The translations under genes and the position numbers were made by a program. This document shows positions 12,520 to 24,667 of a stretch of DNA of 64,000 nucleotides, piece after piece. Source of the stretch: Trichosporon coremiiforme (taxonomy: Eukaryota > Basidiomycota > Tremellomycetes > Trichosporonales > Trichosporonaceae); contig BCJJ01000010.1 in the NCBI GenBank assembly GCA_039545355.1, positions 732,889 to 796,888 on the forward strand, written 5' to 3'. Position 1 is the stretch's first letter, and each line of letters begins with the position of its first letter. Below the pieces are notes generated by a model. It was not told where the DNA came from. It searched no databases and was given only the letters and a program-made list of their open reading frames with translations.

Positions 12520-14680
12520 CTAGAATTGGCGGTTGACGAAGATGGCGCTCGTCTCTGCCGGCCGCGCCGCGTTCTTGGCCACGACCTCGATCTTGGTCTC
12601 GACGCGGGACACGCGGACGGTCCAGCGCATGCCTGCCGGGTTCTCGCTGTCTTCCCCGTACACCGGTTTCGGTATCGGGACAGGAGTTCCATTGACGCGG
12701 AGGGAGAGTTCCGGCTTCTCGGAGCCTGGCGTGCCGCTCTCGGAATCCAGCCACGCCGTAAGCTGCAGACTGGAGACGTGCCCGCCAACAAGCACTGCGT
12801 GGTTCAGCAGGCCCTTGCAGTTCGTCAACCGGATTGCACTGGGCCCGACGTCGCCCTCGGCCCCGTACGCGAAGTCGATGTGCTTCACTGTCGGCGGGGT
12901 CGTGAGCTCGAGCTCGGGCCTTTTCGGCGTCTGCGCTGGCGGCGCCGGCGCGGGGACGCCCCGCTTCCGAGCGTCGTTGGCGGCCACCATCTGCTTGTAG
13001 ATCGACTGGGCCAGCGGCGGGAGACTGTTGAACCACATCTGCCGCTCACCCTCCGAGTATCGGTCCAGGTTGGCGACGATCTCCTCCGTCACGACGCCGG
13101 GCTGCAGTTGCGGGAGGTACGCTTGCGGGGCTGGTGATGGCGCTTGCTGCGCTGGCGAGCCCGCCTGCTGCGCCATGAAGGCTTGTCGGGAACGCATCGC
13201 CTGCGTCTGCGCCTCGAGGATGTCCTGGTGATACTGCTGCTGCTGGGCTTGGCGCTGCTGCATCAGCTGGTGCTGCGCCTGCTGGTGTTGCATCGCCATC
13301 GGTGGCGGAGGTTGCTGTTGCGGGACGAACGGCTGCGCCATGCCTGGCGTCGGCATCCCGTACGCGCCTGGGACCATGGGTGACGGTTGAGGCGCATGTC
13401 GTACCGGCGTCATCTGCGCCTTGTGCTTGCCGCCCTCCTTGAACATGGCGAGGCGCTCCTTGACCAGCTCGCGGTGCTGCGTCGTGATGTCCTGGATCTG
13501 CCGCGCGTCCCGCCACACCTCCGAGTTGTCCTCATTGTACTGCATCGCATTGTCACACATGAGGTCGATCTCGTCGAAGAAGGCGTCGGCAGAGTCGTAC
13601 CGTCGGGCGAACATGCGCTGCTCGATGTCGTTCAGAGATATGGGATTCTTGATTTCTCGGTAGTAGTCTGGGAATTGCCGTCGGTCGGGAAGCTGTAGGA
13701 AAATGGCGGCGACGTCTCGGTTCTCGCCACTGCGGGGTCAGCTTCCGTGGAAGAAGGTGGGGTGATGACTCACTCGTCTGATCGCGCCTCCTTGATCGCC
13801 CGCATACATGGCTTAATAAGCTTGTACACCGTGGGACCGTCCTTCATGTAGCTGCCTCGCTTCTTTCCGGTGCCGGGCCCGCCATGTGGTCGTGGTGTCG
13901 ACGCGGGTGTCTCGGACATTGGCGTGGAGGGACCGGCAGGTGAGGGTGCCTCAGTCGACACAGCTGTCCGGGACGGCGGGGCCTTCCTCTGGGGCGTGGG
14001 CTGCGGCGGTTCGTCGGCCTCGCTCTCCGATCCGTCGTGGTCGGTCGTGTGGCTATTGTAGAAGTCGCGGGTGACCTTGTGCATCCTCTTGGCCCACTGG
14101 AAGATGAGGGATTCACGCATGTTGTATCGCTTGGCGTTGTTCCATATTTGGCCAAAGTCGTTGCAGACGTCGTTGAGGGTGTTGTACTGAGCCTTGTCGA
14201 GCTTCTCCTTGACCATTTCGAGGGACATGGGATGCTTGATCGTTTCATAATAGTCGGGGAATTGTCGCTGGGAGGTGTCAGATCGGTATTCAAAAGATAA
14301 CTTTTCACCAACCTTGTTGGGCAAGTGGATGAAGGGTTCAGCCATGGATTCACCGCTGTACGTCAGATTCGAGCTCGCAGGGGCCAGGGGTGGAGCGGGG
14401 CCACGACTCACTCGCTCTCTCGCATCGCGGAGATCTTGTTGTACAGTTGAAGGCCGAGCTGCTTCGCGCGTGCGGGATCCTTGGGATCGGGATCGTCCTT
14501 GGTCTGGGGGCCGGGCGATGGGGTGCGTCTCCGTTTACTCCGGCCCTCGGTCGATAGGATGAGTTCGGGATTGACATCGAGGCGACGCTTGCGGGCGGGC
14601 TTGTCCGGGGACGCGGACCCTGGCGGAGGTGCGGCGGATGCAGCCTGCTCTGTCTTGACTGCCTCTGGGTTGGAACCCAT
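12520..14680 (-). CDS. RSC4: Rsc4-like tandem bromodomain protein
   Basis: Three exons: 14680-14412, 14355-13774 and 13729-12520, 686 aa. The N-terminus is basic and Ser/Pro-rich. Bromodomain 1 (about residues 95-195) has QRQFPDYYETIKHPMSL and later NNAKRYN. Bromodomain 2 (about 285-385) has RRQFPDYYREIKNPISL and CDNAMQYNEDN, with the acetyl-lysine-contacting Asn visible in both. A Gln/Pro/Met-rich linker follows. A folded C-terminal region (about 520-686) starts after KRPELELTTPP and matches the layout of Rsc4 and related RSC/PBAF subunits. The expected role is recognition of acetylated histone H3 by the RSC chromatin remodeller in the nucleus. The junction into bromodomain 2 rebuilds its first helix exactly in frame. 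The neighbours are also chromatin genes. Assignment to Rsc4 rather than another double-bromodomain protein rests on domain order and the C-terminal region. Confidence 0.85.
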
Positions 14681-15114
14681 GGTGAGGGCGGGGGTGGATG
14701 CAGAAGTATTCGAAAAAGGTGGATGGGAATCGATGAAAACAACAACAAGGCTAAGGGGAGCAGTATGGGTCGTCATGATCGAGCTCGACGCCGTGCGTGC
14801 GCCGACCACCAACGCGCAAATTTGCTTCCGTCATGGCCACCCCGGCACGGCCGTCAGCCAGAGTGGAGGCCAATCCACTGCTTGGGCCAAGCGATTTTGT
14901 TGTTTGTGTTCGTAAACACTTGCGGAATTCGCCTGCATCAGTCACTCGACGCGCGTATTCTGACAGTCCACATCTCAACACACACAATACAGACAACTGT
15001 AGGCGAACTGTAGAACTGTGTAGGCTGATGATTCAGGTGTATCTGAGTGCGATTCAATTTCCGCAGACCACCCGTTAGAGTCCAACCACGTGTGGCGCAT
15101 TACATCAATCCACC
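14681..15114. promoter_or_regulatory. Divergent promoter region, RSC4 / HOS3
   Basis: These 434 bp separate the start codons of the bromodomain gene (-) and the deacetylase gene (+). A CACGTG E-box lies at about 15088, close upstream of the HOS3 start. Shared control of a histone-acetyl reader and an eraser is possible but not shown. Confidence 0.5.
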
Positions 15115-17785
15115 ATGAGCCACGCGCCGCTGGGTCTCTGCATCCAGCCAGCATGTCTGGAGCACAAGTACATCAGGCATAGGGACTCGTCCCACATCTT
15201 TGAGCGGCCAGAGCGACTTCGCGCTGTGCTGCTCGGCTTTGCGGCTGCTGTGGCCCGCCTGGAGTCAGTTGATGGCCCCAGGGCGGCGAACGGGAACGGA
15301 GCGACAGACGACTTGAGTAACATGCTGTCAACGCTGTCGCTCGCCAACTCGCTGTACAGCTCGGACTACCTGAACGTTGTCCCACCACCTACGCCTCCGA
15401 TGACGCCCGGAAACGTGTTGATGCACCACCCAGCGCTGCAACTGGCACATTCGCCACCCATCGAGGCGCCCTTCCCCTATCTGCCTAGGAGCAAGGGCGC
15501 AGCGTTACCGTCCAGCACGTATCTCCGTGACCTGTTCAAGTGGGCCAGCGAGGCTCTCGAGGCTATCAAGAACACGGGCTGCGAGATTCCCGACAACATG
15601 GGGTTAAATCCGGGCGACCTGTATCTCGGACCGGGGTCCATTCTCGCCATTGAGGGAGCGGTGAGTTGAAGAGCGCGCAGTCAGCTGACAATGCAGGTCC
15701 AGACGGTGTGTCAGGCTGTAGATGGTGTATGCAGGGACCAGGCGATGACTGGCCCCAAGCCAGAGGTGCCCTCGACACCATCAGCTGAGCCCTCTGTGCC
15801 GCCGTTCTCGAAGGCGTTTTGCGCCATCCGACCTCCCGGGCATCACTGCGGGGAAGACGCGCCCTCTGGGTGAGCTGATGCAGGATCACTGAGCTAACAT
15901 CCAGATTCTGCTACGTGAACAACGTTGTCGTCGGTGCCATGCACGGTAGGTTGTACAGGTGATGAAGCTGACCCCCAGCGTACATCCAGCACGACATCGA
16001 CCGAGCGATCATCATCGACTTTGATCTGCACCATGGAAACGGCACACAGGCTCTGGTAATGCCGCTGAACGCTGCGACGTACGCCGAGGACCTGGCGCAG
16101 AAGGCTGGTAAGCCGCCACCTATGGAGCGGGGAAAGAAGGGACCCCGCCGAGGCTGGAAGGGGTTCTATGGCTCGGTGCACGACATTTACAGCTACCCCT
16201 GCGAGGTGAGCTTTGCCGATGCCCTCTCGCTGACATTCAGGACGGCGACCTTGACCTAATCCGCGACGCAAGTGTAAACCTCGCCGGGCACGGGCAGTAC
16301 ATCCAGAACATCCACCTGCAGCCGTACGCGAGCGAGGAAGACTTCTACGAGCGTATCTACCCGCTGTACCTAGCTCTGCTGGAGAAGGCACTCGTGTTCA
16401 TGAAGGAGACGGACCCGGACCCGGAGCGGACAGTGCTGTTCATCAGCGCGGGCTTCGACGCCTGCGAGCACGAGCACCAGGGTATGCAGAGGCACGACCG
16501 GCGCGTCCCCGTTAGCTTCTACTCGAGGTACACTCGCGACATCGTCGCCTTCGCAGACAAGCATCTGAATGGCCGCGTCGTCTCGGTCTTGGAGGGCGGG
16601 TACGGCGATCGCGCTTTGACGAGTGCGGCGATGGGACACGCGATCGGCCTACTCGACCGCGAGGGGCAGGCGGACTGGTGGAGCGTGGAGCAGCTCATGC
16701 TTCTCGAGCGTGCCGTCAAGAAGCGGCGCAAGGGTAAGCTGTGCGCGCTCCCGCCCGACCTGGCCGCCAACCCAGTGCTTGCGCGGACACACGCGATTCT
16801 CGCCCAGTTCGAGGGCACAACACCCCGGTCGCCGGCTCCCAGCGCCGCGCCGAGCACGCAGGCAACACCGCGCATGACATTACGCGAGCGCAAGCCAAGG
16901 ACGATGTACGGCGACTCGCCGCCGCAGGAGACGCGCCGCCGCCCGAGGGCCGTCAAGGAGGAGCCGAGCCCGAGCAAGCCTCAGGAGCCCGTGAAGGTGG
17001 AGGCTGTGAAGGCTGGGGAGGCGTACCCGTCGCCGATCAGCAGCGCCGAGTCTCCGCCTGCTGCTGAGCAGCACGAGCCGCGCATCGTCCTCAAGATCCC
17101 ACGTGTCACGACCCCGGCGGCGCCAAGCACACCTGTGGCCAGTACCCCCGTGGCGGCTCCTGCGGCCGAGAGCGCCGCACCGTCGCCGATCCCGACGCAC
17201 TCCCTGCGCTCGCCTATGCCCCCGCGCCAGGCGCCAGCGGTGCCTACGGTGCCGACAGGGCAGTCTGAGGTGGCTGCGTTGGCGGGTGCGCCTGCGATGC
17301 CTGACATCCCTGCTCCGAGGCTCGAGTCTTCGACCTTTCGACCAGCTCAGCCTATGCAGCTTCCCCTGCCGGGTATGCAGACACAGCCCGCTCCCATCCG
17401 ACCGACTGTAGCATTCACGCAGGCGCCGCCCCAGAACGCCGTCCCCAGCATCCCCACGACCTCGCTGCACTCCCCTCCAGCGCTGCCGGCATCCTTCGTC
17501 CCGTCGTTCCCAGACTCCTTCCGCCCGAGCGTCTTAACAGCCCCTGACTTACCGCCGACGCCGGTGCGTCCAGCCCGCCCGGCTCAGCCGACAGTCAGGC
17601 CGGCACCTGCGCCCACGGGACCGAGATTCAACGCCATGCCGAGCTTGACGAGCATGATGGCTGGCGACCCGAGCCTCCGCGTGCCCGGCGAGCCGGAGCC
17701 GGATCACGCGTGCCCCGTCGGCGCGCCGGGACAACCGCCCAACGTGCCCGCTGCGCCCAAGGCGGTCCTCGAGAATAGGCAGTAG
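15115..17785 (+). CDS. HOS3: Hos3-like class II histone deacetylase
   Basis: Five exons: 15115-15660, 15697-15869, 15905-15945, 15979-16205 and 16241-17785, 843 aa. The deacetylase core covers about residues 10-460. Visible motifs are RPPGHHC (about 227), DFDLHHGNGTQ (about 268, zinc-binding and charge-relay residues), SAGFDACEHE (about 398) and EGGYGD (about 443). The segment GSVHDIYSYPCE is characteristic of the Hos3 branch. The last ~380 residues are low-complexity Pro/Ala/Ser-rich sequence with no recognisable domain. The enzyme should remove acetyl groups from histone lysines; yeast Hos3 is also known at the bud neck and septum in mitosis. The third exon is only 41 nt. All four introns are 33-36 nt with a CTGAC/CTAAC branch site and keep frame exactly. 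Confidence 0.92.
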
Positions 17786-20700
17786 GCGCAAGGCGCAAGC
17801 GAGGCGCGGAGCGCCGAGCGCCGAGCGCTGCGTCTTGCCGCGTTATGCCGCCGGGTCGGCAGCAGTGGTATCCCGTCTCAGTTTTGGGCTCTAACTTGTC
17901 TTGGTGTTTTTTGTTCGATTTCGTCTCCTTGTCACCGTTCTCTTGTCTCGACTCGGTCTCTCGCTGCGCGTTGAGTTCGGCCGTTCGGCGTGCCCCGGGT
18001 ATCGAACGTGACCCCGAAGGCAGTCTAGCGGCGATTGTATTCAGCATTCCTTCCATACCTCCGTCTGCCCCTTGGCCGGAATCCGGGGCCAGTCGTCTTG
18101 TCCACTGTTTCGGAGCCCGAGCGAGAACCCGAGGGATGCCCGGACCCGGCGTAGTGTAGCCATAGCAACTGTACCAGCTGCTTATGAAGCTTATAATGCG
18201 TGATGAGTGCGTGTTTCGAGCGTGTCTCGTGCTGTTCTGTGCCATGTGGTTGCGCGTCGTGAGGGAGGTGAGGGGAGAGAGGTCATGGAGGGAGGCTGGA
18301 AGGCTGGAAGGCTGGCTGGGGCGAGCGTTTACGGGCGTGTGGGGTGAATGCGGGGAAGCGAGCACGTTGCTGGGGCCTCGACGACGCCCGCAACTCCTTG
18401 GTGACGAGGGATGGCCTGGCCACTGATTAACTGCGAGAGGGAGAAGTAGCTCACGGAAACAGCGCAGTGCGGGCTAGAGCAAGTGATGACGGTGTGCTGG
18501 CGTGCGGCACTGGTGCAGCGATTGGTTAAGGGGTAGCGTTCAGCGGTCGGTCATGCTACGGCGGGCAGACGGGAGCGGGGAAGTAGCGTACCACTGAGTA
18601 CGATGTGGTGGATAGTTGTACGGTATAAGTGACGGGGAGAGCGTATCTGGTGCCAACGAAGGCTCGCGGGCCAGGTCCACCTGTGTCAGGTCCGGTTGCC
18701 CGAAGGAACAACCTTGTGCCGCGTCTCCCTCGTGTTCGCGTCTTCGCATTGGTATCTTCCATCCGAGCAACGAGCTTAATAGGCGTAAACTCATTGAGGG
18801 AGGGCAGGGAAAAGCGTCAAGACCCCGCTTCGGAAGAAGGGACAGGCTCGAAGTGATCGCCACAGTACCGTATGCTCTTCGATGCTGACAGGAGCCTGGG
18901 GACGATTAAGCATACGCTCATGGTCGTCATGTCCACAACCCTATCACACTTCCTCTTATTCCCAAAGGACCAGTCACAAAGAGGGGAACAGAAGCTAAGG
19001 GGGGAGGTAAGACCGAGTGACGTGGCAACTGTGAACTTCGGGGCCAGCTTCACACGTCTTGGGACTGCAACCCCAACCCAAACCTCCCATTCTCATGTCA
19101 GCGAGCAGTCTGGTGAGCTCGTATCAAAGACGCAGTGTAGTCTTATCGCACCCCCTTGGTACCCCGGACGATGCCGTAGAGGTATGTAGGTGGCAACGAA
19201 ATCCGGGGCCAACGACAAACGTAAAGGATGCGGGGTAAGCTTAACGTACCCAGACGTTGTCATGTGCGCTTGACTCTGAGCCTGGATGGAGGTGCATGTG
19301 GTCAAGATGACCAGCCATCGCGTTCCAGCGACGTTATAGCTGCAGTGTGAGTCCAGAGCCCAACCGCCAGGTCGTGATGAGACGCAGATGCTGTACTGGG
19401 CGTAAGTTCAGCTCGTAAGTTCGAGACAAGGTACTGTACACTTTCCAGCGCCCACTGCACCGGTGGGCACTGCCAGTGCCCTCGCGACGCTCTGCGACGA
19501 CCGAACCCAAGGATGAGAGAGAAGGAGAGCATGGGAGAGAATACAGTTTATACCTCCGAGTTTTATCACGGATAAGCAGTGATTCCTACTCCGCCCTCTC
19601 TTCCCTCCTTCCTGCCAACGTTTCACTCTTGCCCAGTTAGCACGTTTCACCTTCCCTCTGCTTAACACCGCAGCGGCAGATACGGGCAAAAGGGTGAAGG
19701 ACGTCGCGCTTGAAACTGGCTTGGCTCGACAGTGTGAAACGGGTGACCTGTGTGTCCCCCTTCTTTGCTCCACAGCTGATCCACTGGTCCGGCGCTGGTT
19801 GCTAGTCCGCCGAGAATCCCCGCTGTTTCAGGCGCGTCAGCTGACACCCAATGACTGTTGCGAGCGGGTGCACTAGTGGCCCAGACTCGACGTCGGTGGC
19901 TCAACTGCCCAACTGCCCAACTGCCCACAAACCATTGGGCTTGTCCTGCCAGCCCCGTGTATGGCCAGCGGCAACGTGCGCAAACAGGTAGAGTTCACGG
20001 ACGAAAAGGATCGTCGCGATTCCCGCGCCTCAGTCTCGTCCTTATCTGTTCCGCGCTTCACATGCTCGTGTGTCTTCCGTCTTCCGTTGCCCTCACCGAG
20101 CTCTTGAGAGGCAAGCAAGACAGCAAGACTTCGGATAGCTGGTCCGCTGTGCTCCACATTCCAGGTCCTAGACGAGCGAGTCACGGTACCACTGTGTTTT
20201 CACTCAGAACACTCCCTACGAGTCAGCTGCGAGGCTGCCTGTCTACGACGGCCACTCGGTGACTGATACATGGAGAGCTGGGTGAGACATGCATCGGTCG
20301 TGCCTCAGACGTCGTACACAAACAAACAGGCAAACACCCTCCACTCCATGCTCCATGCACGGCAGTGACTCACTTGCGATCAGGTCTCAGGTAGAGGCGA
20401 CGCCTCTGACGTCTTCGTGTCTGGCAAGGAATGCAGCACACAGTGTGCACACAATGTTCGCCCGTCGCGATCCGTCGTCCCAGGAACTCGCGGAATGCGA
20501 AGGAAGAGATGAACCGGGAAAAATCCCCAGCGAATTCAGACGAGAGACATGCGAGACATGTCATTCACCCACTGGCCCTCCTAGACATGAAGGAGGAAGC
20601 GAGGACGGAAGAACAGCACACCCCCGTCGTCTACGCGTTCTGCGCCCGCGTCGTGTTCCGCAGTGCCGAGTGGCCGAGTGACTGCGTAATACTGACCCCT

Positions 20701-21310
20701 CCAACTCGCCTGTCCAACATAGGTTTCCAGTCCGAGTCCCAGTCCGAGTCCGAGTCCCAGTCCCCAATAGCGTAATCGGGGGAATCTGGAACGAGGGTCC
20801 TCACAGCACTGCACCTAGCCGCTGCACCCGCCGCACCTGGCCTGACAGCCAGGTACATTATGTATACCCACGGCAAACCTCCTAAGCTCCGCAAGTTCCG
20901 CAATCTTATCTTGGAGTTTCGCGCCGGGATGCCTCCAAGCCCCGCGCGGGCACATCCACATCCTCGCCGCACTTTTCACCACTTTTCACTGACTGCTTCC
21001 AACTCTACGCACATGCTGTACTATTATATGTAGCATACGCCGCCATCTGTCCAGGGCTCACAGCTGTGCGTCCAAAGCTTGCCTTAATGTTCTGGCCAGG
21101 TCAGCATTGCTACTCAGTGATACTGCGACTCGGTGACTCGCCCTCGCGCCTCACTCGCACTCGTTTCGCTCGTGCTTGTAGTTCTATTCATGTACACGTA
21201 TACCTATTGTCTATTGTTACAGTGAATGTCCTGCGTGATGAAAAAATGCTGATGTACTAGTGCAAGACAGTGATGATGATGATGTTGTAGTTCGTTAAGA
21301 GAGGGAGAGT
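17786..21310. other. Gene-poor stretch with short repeats
   Basis: About 3.5 kb with no supportable gene. The first part should be the HOS3 3' UTR and the last part the 3' UTR of the minus-strand gene ending at 21311. Several simple repeats are present: GGCTGGAA-type units near 18295, ACTGCCCA units near 19904 and CAGTCCGAGTC units at 20728-20762. Long minus-strand frames (for example 17628-18365) run through the HOS3 end and have no domain content. Confidence 0.5.
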
Positions 21311-22963
21311 TTAACAGCTGATTTTGAGCCCAGGCCACAGGTCGTGCTTGGGCGCTTCCCAGATGTCGCCAAACTTGGGACACGGCGGGAGGGGCACGTC
21401 TGGCGGTGCCTGGGGGTGCTCGTCCCAGTCGGCGGACATGAGCTCGGGCACCTCGGCGTCGGCGAACTGCGCCTTGCGCGCGGGCGTAGGCGACGGCGGC
21501 TCCTGGCAGTAGCCTTCGTCCGAGGCAAAGAAGAGCGAACGCTCCATCGTCGGCGTAAGGGGCAGAGGCTCGGGGGACGCAGACGACGAGCGGTCGTCGA
21601 GCTCGGACTCGCTCTCCATGTCCGACAGGTCGCTCTCCATGATCGACTCGAGACACGGGGACGGGGGACCGGCGGCCGCGTCGAGCTCGGCGGCAGTCAC
21701 AGACTGAGACAGCGACGAGCGCTGCAGAGGGGTCGCGTTCAGCGTGTCCGTGCGACGGAGCAGACCGTTCGAGAACGCCCGGCGCAGAGCCTTGTCCGCG
21801 TCCCGCGTCAGGTCCATGTGCTCGAGCCACTGGCGCTTGCCTTCCTCACGCTCGTAGCGGGTCGCAAGCTTGGTGATGTTGCCGAGGCGAGAGGCGAGGT
21901 GAGTCACCCGCGTGAGCTGGGCGCTGTAAGGGACACGCTGGGCCACCGGCATCGCGCTGACAGCAGGCGCGGAAGCGAGGAAGCGTTGGGGAGAGCCGGG
22001 TGCCATGAAGGGGTCGCTGCTCGAGGTCGTCGCGGAGAACTCCGAGTCGCCACCGAGGGTTGACGCCGAGTCGCGGCGGTCGTGCAGCGACACCTGCTCC
22101 ACAGACAGGTCAAGCTGCAGACCAGCGGCCTCGACAAGCTCGACAATCTCGTCACGGGCCGTGTTGAATTCGGCAACCCTCTGGTTGGTCTCGCTCTGGA
22201 TCGTCCAAAGCAGATAAGCAGAGGGAAGCGTCTCCTTGAGGGCGGGGAGGACATGGCGGCGGAACGCGTCGACAAGCAGCGAGCGTGCCTGGCGGCGGTG
22301 GGCGCGGGCGGGCTGCTGGTGGACCGCGACGTGCGGGGGAAGAACGGGCCGCTGCTGGGGGGCGCTGATGAGCGGCGTGATGAGCGAGGACAGGATAGAC
22401 ATGGGGGAGCGGCGGCCTGAGACGTCGGCCGGCGACGCAACAAGGGGAGGGGGCGCGGGCGGAGCGTTGGCGGCGGCAAAGCTCAGCTGGACCTCGTTGA
22501 CGACGCGCCCGAGCTGGGCGATGCACTCGTTACTGAGGTCAACATTGATGCTGGTGCCGTCGATGAAGTGCACGGCAATCGTCTTGTGGGGCAGAGAGAA
22601 GGTCACACTGTCGACGACCTGCTTGTGTCAGCGAGAGACATTGGGGATGCCCCCGGGGCAAATCACTCACGCCGCTGATCCAGGTCGCCTTGTCACCGAG
22701 GAGGACGTTGGTGCACTCGATGTCCTCCTGGACGCAGAGCGAGCGGTGGGCAAGAAGGTTCGGGGGCAACGGGACGCCGCGCGAGCTGTTGCAGTGTAAG
22801 CTGGTGATCGTATGGTGGCCGGGTGCAGTGGCGCGGAGACAATGGAGGATAGGATAGTGGTGGTAACGTACGTGTAGGGGCTTGCCGGGAGGGGAAGGGT
22901 GAAGAGGATGGTGGGGGGCGACGGTTGAGCGTGCGTCGGCGCCGGGAGGAGACGGAGGAGCAT
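21311..22963 (-). CDS. Unidentified 509-aa protein
   Basis: Three exons: 22963-22872, 22800-22671 and 22618-21311. I do not recognise the family. The first ~125 residues look like a globular beta-rich domain, with CVQEDIECTNVLLGDKATW and the next segment IAVHFIDGTSINVDL. They are followed by a Pro/Ala linker, a helical stretch around VDAFRRHVLPALKETLPSAY, and a Ser/Asp/Glu-rich C-terminal half. The protein looks soluble; no signal peptide or membrane segment is evident. Both junctions have GTRNGT donors and proper acceptors and keep frame, and composition differs clearly from the flanking non-coding DNA, so I regard the gene as real. An in-frame upstream extension has no ATG. It sits alone between two gene-poor stretches. 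Confidence 0.68.
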
Positions 22964-23390
22964 GGTGTGTAGTGAGTCGTTAAACCAAGATGGTGTTTGT
23001 TCCAAGTGATGGTGATCCCTGTAGCGCTGGGATCTTTTGATGGGAAGGTGGTCTAAGTGTCGTTAACGGGCACGCGGTGCGTTGCTGGGTACTTGAGTGA
23101 CGGGTGGTCGGGCGATGAGGTTGCAGGTGGCTGCCAGAGCCGTGGGAGGGGGGGTAGTAAAGATAATCAAACGAAAAGGTGGAATCGAAAGAGCAGGAGG
23201 TGTCGAGTAATCTAAAGGGTCAGGCGATTGAGAAGGGGAAGGAAGAGTGCAGCACGAGGTAGAGATATAAGAATGGGATGCGATAAAGTGTAGGCAGTGG
23301 TAGGAGTCGGAGTGTGCCAGTGCCGGGTGAAGGGGTGGATGAGTGAGTGATTGTTGTGCACGGTCCGTGTGCCCTGTTACCCTGGATGGT

Positions 23391-23422
23391 GCGCGAGTGC
23401 GCGAGTGCGCAAGTGCGCAAGT
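23391..23422. repeat. 8-bp tandem repeat, 4 units
   Basis: Two copies of GCGCGAGT are followed by two copies of GCGCAAGT, a one-base variant of the same unit. It lies in non-coding DNA upstream of the 509-aa gene. Confidence 0.88.
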
Positions 23423-23460
23423 GCGGGCGTAGTTGTGTTCCCTTGGCGTAGTTTTGGCGC

Positions 23461-23487
23461 CCTGCACGCCCTGCACGCCCTGCACGC
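23461..23487. repeat. 9-bp tandem repeat, 3 units
   Basis: CCTGCACGC is repeated three times perfectly, starting about 40 bp after the 8-bp array. Confidence 0.88.
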
Positions 23488-24635
23488 CCTGGGTGACCTG
23501 GCTATTCCCTGGACGACGCTGCATGGGACCGAGACCCTGGTATGCGTCCCTGCGCTGTGACCAGTCCTGAGAGCCTCCCGAGATCCTCCCCTCTCCCCGC
23601 GGATGCGGATGGGGATGGGGATGCGGGCGAGCGGTGATCGTCAATGTGTGTTGCGAGTGGACGTGTAGTACGCGGGACGAGCTAAAGTGCGGGAAAGGGC
23701 CCGCCCACGAGGCACAAATCGCGACCCTCAACCAGTCTCTCGTCTACTGCCATGTGGACACTGGGCCCTCTTTTCACTGAGCCAGCCAGATACCACCCAC
23801 CAGCTGGGTAAGCTACAGGTCGGCCAGACCCACTACGCGCACCCACCTACCGGCTATCAAACACGAGTCCCACAGCTCACCGCTGGCCGCTGAGCTGACA
23901 CGAACAAACCTTTTCACGGCCATTATGGCTGGGAGGGGGAGGGAGGGGATTCAGACAACCCGTGACATCCGACCTCCGACATGCGGCATACCCCACGCAG
24001 GCATACCGCAGCCTTCCAAGACATCACCGTGGAGCAGCCAGAGTCTGGAGCACTCACCGGCCCGTAACGTCCGGCTGTCACTCGCGTGCCATGCAGCTTT
24101 TTGAGACCCGGCTGATAAGGCATTCACCGTACCACCCATCCCACGGTTCTGTTCCGGGGAGCTCTCGCATTAACTCCTTGGTCATCGGTGTCCACGGCGG
24201 GTTGCGGTTACCAGGTGCGGGCGCTTGCTCGGTACGTTCGGTGGCTTTCATCGCGCCGTGCGCCGCGCTGCATACGATGCACATTTGCGTCGGTATCTCG
24301 GCGACTTTGTGGCCCGACACACGGCACCCGGCATACGGCACAGTCTTCACAATTTAACAAGTGGCTTAGATTCCCCTGTCATGCACTACAGAGCGAGCGG
24401 GTGATTCGGGCCCATGATAGCATCAATCATTCCTAGTAGTCGCTGGTGGGAGCACCTGCACACCGTGCACGCCATGAGCGGGGCAATAGTGGCCGGGGAG
24501 AGGTTGAGGCGTCAGTGGCTGTTGCCACCTGGGTACCTGGGGAGAGGTGGACATGGTTAATTTATTATTGTGCGTCGGTGACGCCCACGCTGGAGCACTC
24601 TGGTATGTGCTCGCGGCATGCCTCGGCGCAGGCTT

Positions 24636-24667
24636 GCAGGCATGCAGGCATGCTGGCATGCTGGCTG
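24636..24667. repeat. 8-bp tandem repeat, 4 units
   Basis: Units GCAGGCAT, GCAGGCAT, GCTGGCAT and GCTGGCTG run head to tail, each step differing by few bases. GCATGC palindromes form at the unit borders. It is in gene-free DNA. Confidence 0.85.

Noticed and set aside
17628..18365. 245-codon minus-strand frame over the HOS3 end and 3' region
   Set aside because: Overlaps the HOS3 coding end in antisense and has low-complexity content.
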